A stretch of DNA of 64,000 nt from contig VXRJ01000038.1 in NCBI GenBank assembly GCA_009838525.1, positions 136,654 to 200,653 of the forward strand, written 5' to 3'. Below the pieces are notes generated by a model that saw only the letters and a list, made by a program, of their open reading frames with translations, did no database searches and had not been told where the DNA came from. Numbering within the stretch: the first letter of the stretch is position 1; the number at the start of each line of letters is the position of its first letter. The position numbers and the translations under genes are program-made. This DNA is from Acidobacteriota bacterium (GTDB lineage Bacteria > Acidobacteriota > Vicinamibacteria > Vicinamibacterales > UBA8438). Shown here one piece after another: positions 7,035 through 15,626 of the stretch.

Positions 7035-9233
7035 ATGAGGCGCCAGAAGAGGATCGGACGGTTCATGGTTGGTGGATTGGGAGCGGCTGCCGCTGCCGTC
7101 CTAGCCTTTGCCGCCACGCCCGGCGCGGTCCAGCCGCCGGACCTGACGGCCGACGGTGAAGACCTGGCTGGTGTCGTGCAGAGCCCCGCCGGTCCGGAGG
7201 CGGGCATCTGGGTGATCGCCGAGACCGACGACCTCGACACCCGGTTCCGCAAGATCGTCGTGACCGGCGACGACGGTCGGTTTCTCGTTCCCGACCTGCC
7301 GGCCGCGTCCTACCGCGTCTGGGTGCGGGGCTACGGTCTGGTCGACTCCGAGCCGGTGACCGCCCAGCCCGGCGAGACGCTCACGCTGCAGGCGACACCC
7401 GCGGCGACGCCGGCGGAAGCGGCGCAGGTCTATCCCGCGAACTACTGGTACTCGTTGCTCGAGCCGCCGCCGCCGAGCGAGTTCCCCGGAACCGGCCCGG
7501 AAGGGAACGGCATCGCGGAGAATCTCCGCAGCCAGGCCGCGTGGGTCGACCTCACGAAGCAGGGGTGCCAGCTCTGCCACCAGATGGGCAATCGCTTCAC
7601 GTTCGACACCAGCCACCTGACGGACTTCGATTCGACCGTCGCGGCATGGGATCACCGGTTGCTGTTCGGCCAGCGCGGCCGGCAGATGAGCGCGGTGATG
7701 AACCGGTTCGGCCGCCAGCGCGGCCTGGAGATGTATGCGGACTGGAGCGACCGGATCGCCGCCGGCGAGGTGCCCCCGGCCCCGCCGCGTCCGCGGGGTG
7801 TCGAGCGCAACCTGGTGCTCACGATGTGGGAGTGGGGCGGCGAGACGTCCTACATCCATGACGAGATTACGACCGACAAGCGCGATCCGACCGTCAACGG
7901 CAACGGCTTGCTGTATGGCGTGTCGATCACGCACGACACGCTCGTGGTCACCGATCCGGCCCGCCACCAGTCGATGGAGCTGAAGATCCCGCTGCGCGAG
8001 CCCGAGGCAATGGTCCCGTCGTTCTTCCCGACCGAGCCGGGCTTCGAGCCGTCGCCGACGTGGGCGGACGAGGTGATCTTCAATGCTCCGGCCAACCCGC
8101 ACAACCCGATGATGGACGCCGACGGAAGGGTCTGGATGACCTCGACGGTGCGCCGGCGCGACAATCCGGACTGGTGCAAGCAGGGGTCGATGCACCCCTC
8201 GGCGCAGTATTTCCCGGTCGACCGGAGCGGGCGGCAGATCTCGTACTACGATCCGTCCTCCGAGTCGTTCACGCTTATCGACAGTTGCTACGGCACCCAC
8301 CACCTGCAGTTCGGCGAGGACGAGCAGGATACGCTCTGGCTGAGTGGCGACCCGAACGTCGTCGGATGGCTCGACACCAAACTGTACGACGAGACGGGTG
8401 ACGAGCGCGCGTCCCAGGGCTGGTGTCCGACCGTGATCGACACCAACGGCGACGGCCGGATTACGCGTCCCTGGAACGAACCCAACGAGCCGGTCGACGC
8501 CTCGCGCGACACGCGCATCGCCGGATTCGCCTATGGGATCATTGCCAGTCCCGTGGACGATTCCGCCTGGATCGCGCGGACGGGTCCATTCCCGGGCCGC
8601 CTCGTCCGCCTCGACCGGGGCGATAATCCTCCCGAGACCTGCATCGCGGAGGTATTCGAGCCGCCGTCGATCGAGAACCCGGCGGTCGATCCGGCCCAGA
8701 CCGGGCACGCGCCACGCGGCGTCGACGTCGACCGGAACGGTCTCATCTGGACGGCGCTCTCGGGCAGCGGCCACATGGCCAGCTTCGACCGCGGCAAGTG
8801 CGCGGTGCTGAACGGTCCGGAGGCGACCGGCCAGCACTGTCCGGAGGGTTGGACGCTCTACCCGTCGCCCGGTCCCCAGATGAAGGGGGTGGCCGATCCG
8901 GGGAGCGCGGACTACCACTACTACAACTGGGTCGATCAGTTCGACACGCTGGGCCTCGGCCCGAACGTGCCGATGGCGCCCGGATCCGGGTCGGATTCGG
9001 TTCTGGCGTTGCTGCCCGAGACGGGGGAGTGGGTAGTGCTGCGCGTACCCTACCCGCTGGGGTTCTACTCGCGTGGTCTCGACGGGCGGATTGACGATCC
9101 GGACGCCGGCTGGAAGGGCCGCGGCCTCTGGGCCAACTACGGCTCGAACCTGAACTGGCACATCGAGGGCGGCAAGGGCACGCGGAGCTCGATTATTCAC
9201 TTCCAGCTCCGGCCCCACCCGCTCGCGGAGTAG
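7035..9233 (+). CDS. Exported haem protein with N-terminal carboxypeptidase-regulatory-like domain and C-terminal lyase-like propeller
   Basis: A 732-residue protein. ATG 7035 has GGAGGGGG at 7021-7028 and begins a signal peptide (hydrophobic residues about 10-31). Residues about 45-110 form a Cna-B/carboxypeptidase-regulatory-like beta sandwich (VTGDDGRFLVPDLPAASYRVWVRGYG). A single haem motif CQLCH follows at C178-C181-H182. The rest is a large propeller-like domain with NGNGLLYGVSITHD, YGTHHLQFGEDEQDTLWLSG and DRNGLIWTALSGSGHMASFD, which recalls virginiamycin B lyase/NHL folds. Such fusions are common in Acidobacteria but lack an assigned reaction. A member of the two-cysteine exported family follows 32 bp downstream, probably in one transcript. 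Confidence 0.85.
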   Translation: MRRQKRIGRFMVGGLGAAAAAVLAFAATPGAVQPPDLTADGEDLAGVVQSPAGPEAGIWVIAETDDLDTRFRKIVVTGDDGRFLVPDLPAASYRVWVRGYGLVDSEPVTAQPGETLTLQATPAATPAEAAQVYPANYWYSLLEPPPPSEFPGTGPEGNGIAENLRSQAAWVDLTKQGCQLCHQMGNRFTFDTSHLTDFDSTVAAWDHRLLFGQRGRQMSAVMNRFGRQRGLEMYADWSDRIAAGEVPPAPPRPRGVERNLVLTMWEWGGETSYIHDEITTDKRDPTVNGNGLLYGVSITHDTLVVTDPARHQSMELKIPLREPEAMVPSFFPTEPGFEPSPTWADEVIFNAPANPHNPMMDADGRVWMTSTVRRRDNPDWCKQGSMHPSAQYFPVDRSGRQISYYDPSSESFTLIDSCYGTHHLQFGEDEQDTLWLSGDPNVVGWLDTKLYDETGDERASQGWCPTVIDTNGDGRITRPWNEPNEPVDASRDTRIAGFAYGIIASPVDDSAWIARTGPFPGRLVRLDRGDNPPETCIAEVFEPPSIENPAVDPAQTGHAPRGVDVDRNGLIWTALSGSGHMASFDRGKCAVLNGPEATGQHCPEGWTLYPSPGPQMKGVADPGSADYHYYNWVDQFDTLGLGPNVPMAPGSGSDSVLALLPETGEWVVLRVPYPLGFYSRGLDGRIDDPDAGWKGRGLWANYGSNLNWHIEGGKGTRSSIIHFQLRPHPLAE

Positions 9234-9265
9234 CCGCTGGACATCGTGGAAGAGGAGGCGAAGCC

Positions 9266-10255
9266 ATGACGACCTATCGACTGACGGCGTTGGCGGTTGC
9301 GATCGGTGTGGCGTTGATCGCCGCGCCCGTCGCCGCGCAGGACGACGTGCCCCGAACGGCCTGGGGCCAGCCGGACCTGACCGGCGTCTGGGACTACCGC
9401 AGCATCACGCGCATGGAGCGTCCCGAGCAGTTCGCTGACCAGGAGTTCCTGACCGAAGAGGAGGTGGCCGACCTCGAGCAGCAGGCGCTCGACCGGCTGA
9501 ACAACTTCCTGAACCTGCCGGCGCAGCGGACGGTGGCGGGCGAGAACGTCGACCGCCGGCCGGACGGCGGCAACGGTTCCTACAACCACACTTGGCTCGA
9601 TCAGGGACTCGAAGCGGTGACTACGGGGCGGACGTCGCTGATCGTCGATCCGCCGACCGGACGCTACCCGCCGCGCACGGCGGAGGGACAGGCGCGGGCG
9701 GAGGCCTATTCCGAACACCGGCGCAACCAGCCGGCCGATTCCTGGCTCGATTTCAGCACCTACGACCGCTGCATCCTCGGCTTCAACGCCGGACCGCCGA
9801 TGACGCCGAGCGCCTACAACAACAACATGCAGTTGTTCCAGACACCCGACACGGTGGCCCTCGTCACCGAGATGGTCAACACGGTGCGGGTCGTCCCGCT
9901 CGACGGGCGGCCCATGCACGACCTGCTGCAGTGGTCCGGTGAATCGCGCGGGCACTGGGACGGGGACACGCTCGTCATCGAGACCGCGAACTTCGATGCG
10001 CGCCGGCAGTGGCGTACGACCAGCGGCGCGATGCGCCTTACCGAGCGCCTCACGCGCGTCGACGCGGAGACACTGCTCTACGAGGCGACCATCGACGACC
10101 CGGAGACCTGGACCGCCCCGTGGACCTTCGAGGTTCCGATGAAGTTCCTCGACGGCGAAAAGTGGGAGTACGCCTGCCACGAGGGACACGTCTCGATGCC
10201 CATCATGCTGGGCGGCGCACGCGTCCTTGAAGCGGCAGCCGGCGGCGGGCAGTAG
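9266..10255 (+). CDS. Two-cysteine exported family, member A
   Basis: A 329-residue Sec-exported protein (leader to about residue 25) and the first of ten homologues in the window. Family landmarks: an opening VPRTAWGQPDLTGVWDYRS ending in a RPEQF turn; RTSLIVDPPTGRYPP; a cysteine in YDRCILGF (C169) followed by GPP and YNNNMQLFQT; EMV and RVVPLDGR; SRGHWDGDTLVIETANF; LTERLTRVD; DPETWTAPW; and a second cysteine in YACHEG (C304). The two cysteines probably form a disulfide in the periplasm. GAGGAGG gives a clear ribosome site. Members are common but unnamed in Acidobacteria and marine bacteria; no reaction is known to me. An amidohydrolase pair follows 6 bp downstream. Confidence 0.88.
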   Translation: MTTYRLTALAVAIGVALIAAPVAAQDDVPRTAWGQPDLTGVWDYRSITRMERPEQFADQEFLTEEEVADLEQQALDRLNNFLNLPAQRTVAGENVDRRPDGGNGSYNHTWLDQGLEAVTTGRTSLIVDPPTGRYPPRTAEGQARAEAYSEHRRNQPADSWLDFSTYDRCILGFNAGPPMTPSAYNNNMQLFQTPDTVALVTEMVNTVRVVPLDGRPMHDLLQWSGESRGHWDGDTLVIETANFDARRQWRTTSGAMRLTERLTRVDAETLLYEATIDDPETWTAPWTFEVPMKFLDGEKWEYACHEGHVSMPIMLGGARVLEAAAGGGQ

Positions 10256-10261
10256 CCCGCC

Positions 10262-11605
10262 ATGCAGCAACGCTTCCCTACGCGCGTCCTGGCCCTGGCC
10301 CTGGCCCTGGCGCTGGTCGTCCTGGCGCTGCCGCCGCCCGCGGCGGCGCAGGACGAGGTGCAGGTCTTCCGTGGGGCCTACGTCGTTCCGATTGCGGTTC
10401 CGCCCATCGAATCGGGAGTCGTGGTCGTCCGCGACGGGTCCATTGTCGAGGTCGGCGGGCCGGAAGTGGCGACGCCGGCAGGGGCGGTAGAGCACGACCT
10501 GTCGGGCCAGTGGCTGATGCCCGGCATCGTCGACAGCCATTCCCACGTCGGTTCCGCGTCGGGCGGCGACCGATCATCGCCGCTGCACCCCGACGTACGG
10601 TCGCTGGACTCCATCGACATCGCCTCCGACGGTTTCTGGCGCGCCCGGGCCGGCGGCATCACGACCGTGAACGTGATGCCCGGCTCGGGTCACCTGATGT
10701 CAGGCCAAACGACTTATCTCAAGCTCCGTGACGGAGGCCGCACGATAGAGGACTGGCTGTTCTGCGACGACCCGGCGACCGACGTGTGCGGCGGCATGAA
10801 GATGGCGAACGGCACGAACTCGATGAGCGGACCGCCGTTTCCGGGCACACGGGCGAGGTCCGCGGCGCTCGTGCGTGGCCTCTACCACGAGGCCCAGGCC
10901 TGGCTGGAACGGGAGGGCGCCGGAGCGGATCGCGACGAGCCGGACTCGCGCGACCTGCGCATGGAGGGACTGGCCGAGGTGCTGGCCGGCGAGCGCATCG
11001 TCCAGCACCATACGCACCGCCACAACGACATCGCCACGGTGTTGCGCCTGCGGGAGGAGTTCGGCTTCCGCGTCGTGATCCAGCATGGCACCGAGTCGTG
11101 GAAGCTGGCTGACGAGATCGCCGCGGCCGGCGTGCCGGTTTCGATCACCTTCATCGACGCGCCGGGCGGCAAGGAGGAGACGCTCGACTGGTCGTTGGAG
11201 ATCGGTGCGATCCTGGAGCAGGCCGGCGTCGACGTGGCGTTCAACACGGACGACTTCATTACCGACTCCCGGCTCCTCCTGCGCGGCGCGGCCATCGCGG
11301 TTCGCAACGGCATGTCGCGTGACGCGGCTCTGGAGGCATTGACCCTGGCGCCGGCGCGCATGCTCGGCCTCGAGGACCGCATCGGCTCCCTCGAAGCGGG
11401 CAAGGACGCCGACTTGGTGGTGCTGTCGGGCGATCCGTTCAGCGTCTATACCAAGGTGGAGCAGACCTGGGTCGAGGGCCGGCAGATCTTCGACCGGTCG
11501 AATCCGGAGCATCGCCGCTACGCGGTGGGCGGGCACAACGTCTACCGCCTGTCGGCGGAAGAAGAAGCAGCGCTTCGGGAGCTGCTGGCGGGAGAGGGGT
11601 TGTGA
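10262..11605 (+). CDS. Exported metal-dependent amidohydrolase (imidazolonepropionase-like), probably active
   Basis: A 447-residue protein with a very Leu/Ala-rich signal peptide (cleavage near AAAQ, residue 30). It has the amidohydrolase-superfamily frame: a small beta domain, then the metal motif VDSHSHVG (H93, H95), the HHTHRHNDI strand carrying further His ligands, IQHGTES (His), and NTDD (N328 to D331) carrying the catalytic Asp. The end reads IGSLEAGKDADLVVLSGDPF, the standard closing strand of hydantoinase/imidazolonase-like enzymes. All expected metal ligands are visible. The substrate is unknown, probably a cyclic amide or peptide in the periplasm. Its stop overlaps the GTG start of a paralogue (GTGA at 11602-11605). 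Confidence 0.9.
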   Translation: MQQRFPTRVLALALALALVVLALPPPAAAQDEVQVFRGAYVVPIAVPPIESGVVVVRDGSIVEVGGPEVATPAGAVEHDLSGQWLMPGIVDSHSHVGSASGGDRSSPLHPDVRSLDSIDIASDGFWRARAGGITTVNVMPGSGHLMSGQTTYLKLRDGGRTIEDWLFCDDPATDVCGGMKMANGTNSMSGPPFPGTRARSAALVRGLYHEAQAWLEREGAGADRDEPDSRDLRMEGLAEVLAGERIVQHHTHRHNDIATVLRLREEFGFRVVIQHGTESWKLADEIAAAGVPVSITFIDAPGGKEETLDWSLEIGAILEQAGVDVAFNTDDFITDSRLLLRGAAIAVRNGMSRDAALEALTLAPARMLGLEDRIGSLEAGKDADLVVLSGDPFSVYTKVEQTWVEGRQIFDRSNPEHRRYAVGGHNVYRLSAEEEAALRELLAGEGL

Positions 11606-12870
11606 GCCGCCGGCGGACGCGACAGGCGCGCGCGCCGCTGCCGGCTCTGGTCGTGGCGTTGGCCGTGGCCCTCGTGGGCAGCCTCGCGCCGGCGGCATCC
11701 GGCCAGGTGGCGGTCCGGGCCGAGACGCTGCACACGGTCTCCGGGCCGGTGATGGAGGACGCCGTCGTCATTGCCGGCGCCGACGGCGCCATCGACTGGG
11801 TGGGCCCGGCCGCCGACGCGGATATTCCGGCCGGGGTCGAAGTGCTGGAAGCCGCGGTCGTAACCCCCGGCCTGGTCGACGCCCACTCCGTGGTCGGCCT
11901 GGCCGGCGCCCTGAACAGCAACGTCGGGCCGGTGCGCGACCAGGATCAACTGGATCGGTCGGCGCCGATTCAGCCCGAGCTGCGCGCCATCGACGCGTAC
12001 GACGCGGCCGAGACCCTGGTCGAGTGGGTGCGGTCTTACGGCGTCACGACGCTCCATACCGGCCATGGCCCCGGAGCCCTGATCAGCGGGCAGACGATGA
12101 TCGTCAAGCCCCGCGGCAGCAACACGGATGAGGCGGTCATCGTGCCGGCGCGCATGCTGGCGGCGACCCTGGGCAACGCGGTGACGTCGAACTTCGACTC
12201 GCCGGGGACTTCCTCCAAGGGGGTGGCCATGCTGCGCGGCGCCCTGATCGGCGCCCAGGCCTACCAGGAACAGGCCCGCCGGGCGGCGTCGGGCGGGCCG
12301 GACGACCCGCAGCCGCCGGCTCCCGATCTGGCCAAGGAGGCCCTGGTTCGCGTGCTCGACGGCGAGTTGTCCCTGCTCGTCACCGCCAACACCGCCACCG
12401 AGATCGCGGCGGCGCTCCGCCTGCAGCGCGAGTTCGGCTTCGATCTCGTGCTCGACGGGGCCGCCGAGTCGTACCTGCTGCTGGACGAGATCCGCGAGGC
12501 GGGCGTGCCGGTCGTGGTCCACCCGCCGATGAGCCGCGTCCGCAACGCGTCGTTCGAGACGGCCGGCATGCTCGCCGAGGCCGGCATCCCGTTCGCGATC
12601 CAGACCGGCTTCGAGGACTACGTGCCCAAGACCCGCGTGCTGCTCTGGGAAGCCGCCATCGCCGCCGCCAACGGCCTGGGCCGGGAAGGGGCGCTGGAGG
12701 CGGTCACTCTGGGAGCCGCCCGAATCCTCGGAATCGACGACCGGGTCGGCTCCATCGAAGTGGGCAAGGACGCCGATCTCGTTCTCTACGACGGCGATCC
12801 GTTCGAGTACACCAGCCACGTCTGCGGGGTGGTGATCGAGTCTGAGGTGTTCTCCCGCGAGTGTCGCTAA
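11602..12870 (+). CDS. Exported amidohydrolase paralogue lacking metal ligands (probable pseudoenzyme)
   Basis: A 422-residue paralogue of the preceding gene, started by GTG inside that gene's stop codon. It keeps the fold markers (signal peptide to about residue 34, VVTPGLVDAHSVVG, GVTTLHTG, ISGQTMIVKPRG, IGSIEVGKDADLVLYDGDPF) but has lost the metal site. The second His of HxH is V97, the HHTHRHNDI strand is replaced by LLVTANTATEI, the HGTE strand by LDGAAES, and the catalytic NTDD by QTGF (Q334 to F337). It therefore probably cannot hydrolyse anything by the usual mechanism. Tight coupling suggests it forms a heteromer with, or regulates, its active neighbour. This is an inference from paired loss of ligands with preserved fold. 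Confidence 0.88.
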   Translation: MSRRRTRQARAPLPALVVALAVALVGSLAPAASGQVAVRAETLHTVSGPVMEDAVVIAGADGAIDWVGPAADADIPAGVEVLEAAVVTPGLVDAHSVVGLAGALNSNVGPVRDQDQLDRSAPIQPELRAIDAYDAAETLVEWVRSYGVTTLHTGHGPGALISGQTMIVKPRGSNTDEAVIVPARMLAATLGNAVTSNFDSPGTSSKGVAMLRGALIGAQAYQEQARRAASGGPDDPQPPAPDLAKEALVRVLDGELSLLVTANTATEIAAALRLQREFGFDLVLDGAAESYLLLDEIREAGVPVVVHPPMSRVRNASFETAGMLAEAGIPFAIQTGFEDYVPKTRVLLWEAAIAAANGLGREGALEAVTLGAARILGIDDRVGSIEVGKDADLVLYDGDPFEYTSHVCGVVIESEVFSRECR

Positions 12871-12903
12871 CCCGCTATCATCGAAGAACCGGAGAACACC
12901 GAC

Positions 12904-13458
12904 TTGGCCACCGCACAACCCGTCGCCAGGTTCACGTACGAGGACTACCGCGCCACACCGGAGGACGAGCGCTACGAGCTCCTCGGCGGGGATCTGATCA
13001 TGGTTCCAGCCCCGAACATCAGGCACCAGGAGGTGCAAGGGCGGTTGTACTACAAGCTGACCCAGTTCATCCTCGACCACGAACTGGGGAAGCTCTTGCT
13101 CGCTCCCTGCGATGTTGTGCTGTCCGACACCGACGTCGTACAGCCGGATCTGCTGTTCGTTTCCCGGGAACGCGAGCATCTCCTGAGCGGGGGCGAAAAC
13201 GTGCAGGGTGCGCCTGACCTCTTGATCGAGATTCTGTCGCCGTCGACCGCCGACAGGGACCGGGGAGTCAAGCGCGAGCTCTACGACCGACACGGCGTGA
13301 CGGAGTACTGGCTGGTCGACCCGATGGCCGAGATCGTCTCCATCCATCACCGAAAGGCGGGCCGGCTGGCGCTCAGCCGGACCTTCGGCCGGCGAGACAC
13401 ACTCCGGTCGCCGCTGCTCGTCGGCCTCGAGCTCCACCTCGACGACGTGTTTCGGTAG
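12904..13458 (+). CDS. Uma2 family (DUF820) endonuclease-like protein
   Basis: A 184-residue Uma2-type protein with the restriction-endonuclease-like fold. It shows YEDYRATPEDERYELLGGDL, then VVQPDLLFVSRER (the conserved PD), DLLIEILSPSTADRDRGVKR (E in the core strand followed by a conserved Lys region) and YGVxEYWLVDP as HGVTEYWLVDP. The start is TTG 12904, since no ATG or GTG lies upstream in frame before the intergenic region; a GGAG sits about nine bases before it. Uma2 genes are abundant in Cyanobacteria and Acidobacteria and move readily. The biological role is unknown. It stands alone, convergent with the quinoprotein gene downstream. Confidence 0.9.
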   Translation: MATAQPVARFTYEDYRATPEDERYELLGGDLIMVPAPNIRHQEVQGRLYYKLTQFILDHELGKLLLAPCDVVLSDTDVVQPDLLFVSREREHLLSGGENVQGAPDLLIEILSPSTADRDRGVKRELYDRHGVTEYWLVDPMAEIVSIHHRKAGRLALSRTFGRRDTLRSPLLVGLELHLDDVFR

Positions 13459-13511
13459 ATCGCCTGACAGACCGCGCCGATCGACGCTGCGACGTCGGGG
13501 TAGGTGGAGAT

Positions 13512-13527
13512 GCGCCCGATGGGGCGC
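13512..13527. terminator. Short hairpin between convergent genes
   Basis: GCGCCC / GGGCGC stem with a GATG loop in the 72-bp gap between the Uma2 gene and the convergent quinoprotein gene. There is no T-tract. A weak bidirectional terminator is possible. Confidence 0.3.
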
Positions 13528-13530
13528 CGA

Positions 13531-15519
13531 TCAGGCCTCGGGCAGACGCAGGGCGACCAGCGAGCCGGGATATCGATCCGGCCCGCCGGCGATCGGGATG
13601 ACGATGTACTGGCGCCCCTCGTGCATGTAGCTCATCGGGATGCTGGTGGCCGGCGCCGGGATCCCGACGGCGCCGAGCTGGTCGCCGGTCCGCTTGTCGA
13701 CCGCGTAGAGCAGCGGGCGGCCGCCCCTTCCCTCCGAGTACATCAACAATGACCGGGTGACGATCGAGAGCGACTGGCTCCGCACGCCGGTGTTCGGCAG
13801 GTCCACGCCGGCAAGCGCCGGGTGATTCCGGATCGCGTCGGGCGTATCGCCGTTGGGGATCATCCACAGCGTCTCCCCGGTGTTCATGTCGATGGCGGTG
13901 ATCCGGCCGTAGGGCGGCTTGAAGAGGGGCAGGCCCTGCGGCCCCTGCAGGAACCCGTTGTCGGTCGCGTACTTCGCGATGGTCCGGCCGACGGGATTCG
14001 GATCCGCCGCGTCACCCTCTTCGCCGGGCGTCAGGATGGGGGCCGCGCACAAGGTCATCGACGAGGCGTAAAGGACGCCGGTCTCCGGGTCGGCCGACGT
14101 GCCACCGGTGATGTTGGTTCCCCCGCCCGGACCGGGGCAGTGGATCGCGCCGCGCTTCCCGAGGTCGTTGTCGGGATGGAGCGGCGGCATGAACATCGAC
14201 CCGTACTGGTACTGGTTCAGGATCTCGAGCGCCTGCTGCCGCAGCTCCGGCGTGAAGTCGATCAGATCGTCCTCGGTCACCTCCTGCAGGTCGTAGGCGG
14301 GCGGCTTGGTCGGAAACGGCTGGGTCGGCGAATACCACTCCCCCGGTACATGGCCGCGCGGCACCGGGCGCTCCTCGATGGGCCAGATCGGCTCGCCCGT
14401 CTCCCGGTTGAACGTGTAGGCGAACGCCTGTTTCGTCGTCTGCACGAGGATCGGCGTCCGCCGGCCGTCGATGGTGACGTCGAGCAGGTTCGGCGCGGTC
14501 GGATTGTCCCGGTTCCAGATATCGTGATGCACCGTCTGGAAGTGCCACTGCCGCTCGCCGGTCCGGACGTCGAGGGCCAGGATGCTGGTGGCGAACAGGT
14601 TGTCGCCCGGATGGAACCCGCCCCAGTAGTCGTTGGTCGGCGGGTCGGTCACGACGTAGACCAGCCCGAGCTCCGAGTCGGCCGACAGCGGCGCCCACGC
14701 CGACACGTTGCCGGTCCACTGCCACGCGTCGTTCTCCCACGTGTCGAAGCCGAACTCGCTCTCCGACTGCGGGATCACGTTGAACTTCCACAGGTGCTCT
14801 CCGGTCGCCGCGTCGTACGCCAGCACGTGTCCCGGAACGTTCTCGTGGCGCGTCTGGCGGTAGCCCTGTTCGTGCGAGTTCCCCACCACGACGACGCCGT
14901 TCACGACGATGGGTGGTGACGAATTGGTGATGTAGCCCACCTCGGACGGCAGGCCGTTCGTCGGGTGGTACTCGTAGCCGAAGTCGGCGAGCAGATCGAC
15001 GGTCCCGTTGTTGCCGAAGCCGGAGATCAGCTTACCGGTGTCGGGATCGAGCGCGTGCAGGAAGAAGCCGGGGGTGACGACGTAGATGCGCCCCTCCCCG
15101 TTCACCTGATCGTAGGCGACGCCCTTGCCGTAGTTCTTGCGCATCGAATCCGCCCAGCGCTTCGTCGGCGGCTCGCGGAAGGTCCAGAGGGTCTCGCCCG
15201 TCTCCGGGTCCATGGCGATCACCTGGCGCCGGTAGCCGGCGACGCCGAACAGCTTGCCTTCGGCGTAGATCGGCGTCGAACGCATGACGTTGTCGACCTG
15301 CGGGCCGTAGTTGTCGCCACGCCAGACCCACGCCACCTCGAGGTCCTCGAAGTTCCCCGCGTTGATCTGATCGAACGGCGCGTAGCGCGAGCTCCCTTCG
15401 TCGCCGCCCCAGTGGGTCCAGCCGCCGTCGCCCTGCGCGGACAGCGTGCCCGTGGCCAACAGGGCCAGCACGCCCAACGCTCCGAGGAGCTTGGTTCCCG
15501 CCAATCGCCGTCGTGTCAT
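13531..15519 (-). CDS. Exported PQQ-dependent dehydrogenase (quinoprotein)
   Basis: A 662-residue quinoprotein. Start ATG 15519 chosen for its GGGAG site and the signal peptide that follows immediately (RRRLAG, hydrophobic core to residue 29); the frame is open further upstream without a good site. The mature end opens GGWTHWGGDEGSSRYAPFDQ and shows the eight-bladed propeller repeats (MDPETGETLWTF, ALDPDTGKLISGFG, YDAATGEHLWKF, ALDVRTGERQWHFQ, FNRETGEPIWPIEE, IDMNTGETLWMIP). HHDIWNRDNPTAPNL and HCPGPGGGTN are typical of membrane-type glucose or alcohol quinoproteins. No haem motif is present, so electrons must pass to a separate cytochrome. Substrate not assignable. Divergent from the cyclase gene across a 107-bp gap. 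Confidence 0.92.
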   Translation of the reverse strand: MTRRRLAGTKLLGALGVLALLATGTLSAQGDGGWTHWGGDEGSSRYAPFDQINAGNFEDLEVAWVWRGDNYGPQVDNVMRSTPIYAEGKLFGVAGYRRQVIAMDPETGETLWTFREPPTKRWADSMRKNYGKGVAYDQVNGEGRIYVVTPGFFLHALDPDTGKLISGFGNNGTVDLLADFGYEYHPTNGLPSEVGYITNSSPPIVVNGVVVVGNSHEQGYRQTRHENVPGHVLAYDAATGEHLWKFNVIPQSESEFGFDTWENDAWQWTGNVSAWAPLSADSELGLVYVVTDPPTNDYWGGFHPGDNLFATSILALDVRTGERQWHFQTVHHDIWNRDNPTAPNLLDVTIDGRRTPILVQTTKQAFAYTFNRETGEPIWPIEERPVPRGHVPGEWYSPTQPFPTKPPAYDLQEVTEDDLIDFTPELRQQALEILNQYQYGSMFMPPLHPDNDLGKRGAIHCPGPGGGTNITGGTSADPETGVLYASSMTLCAAPILTPGEEGDAADPNPVGRTIAKYATDNGFLQGPQGLPLFKPPYGRITAIDMNTGETLWMIPNGDTPDAIRNHPALAGVDLPNTGVRSQSLSIVTRSLLMYSEGRGGRPLLYAVDKRTGDQLGAVGIPAPATSIPMSYMHEGRQYIVIPIAGGPDRYPGSLVALRLPEA

Positions 15520-15626
15520 GGTGTCGATCTCCCTCAGCCGAGTCGCGTGATTATGTCCGATCCGGCCCGTTGACGCCGTCGCCGCCGCGTGGCAGAGTCG
15601 GAACCCACGTCTCCAGGAGGAACGCC

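Noticed and set aside
10285-10335. CCTGGC tandem repeats at the start of the first amidohydrolase gene
   Set aside because: They simply encode the Ala-Leu signal peptide core; a contingency locus is possible but unsupported.
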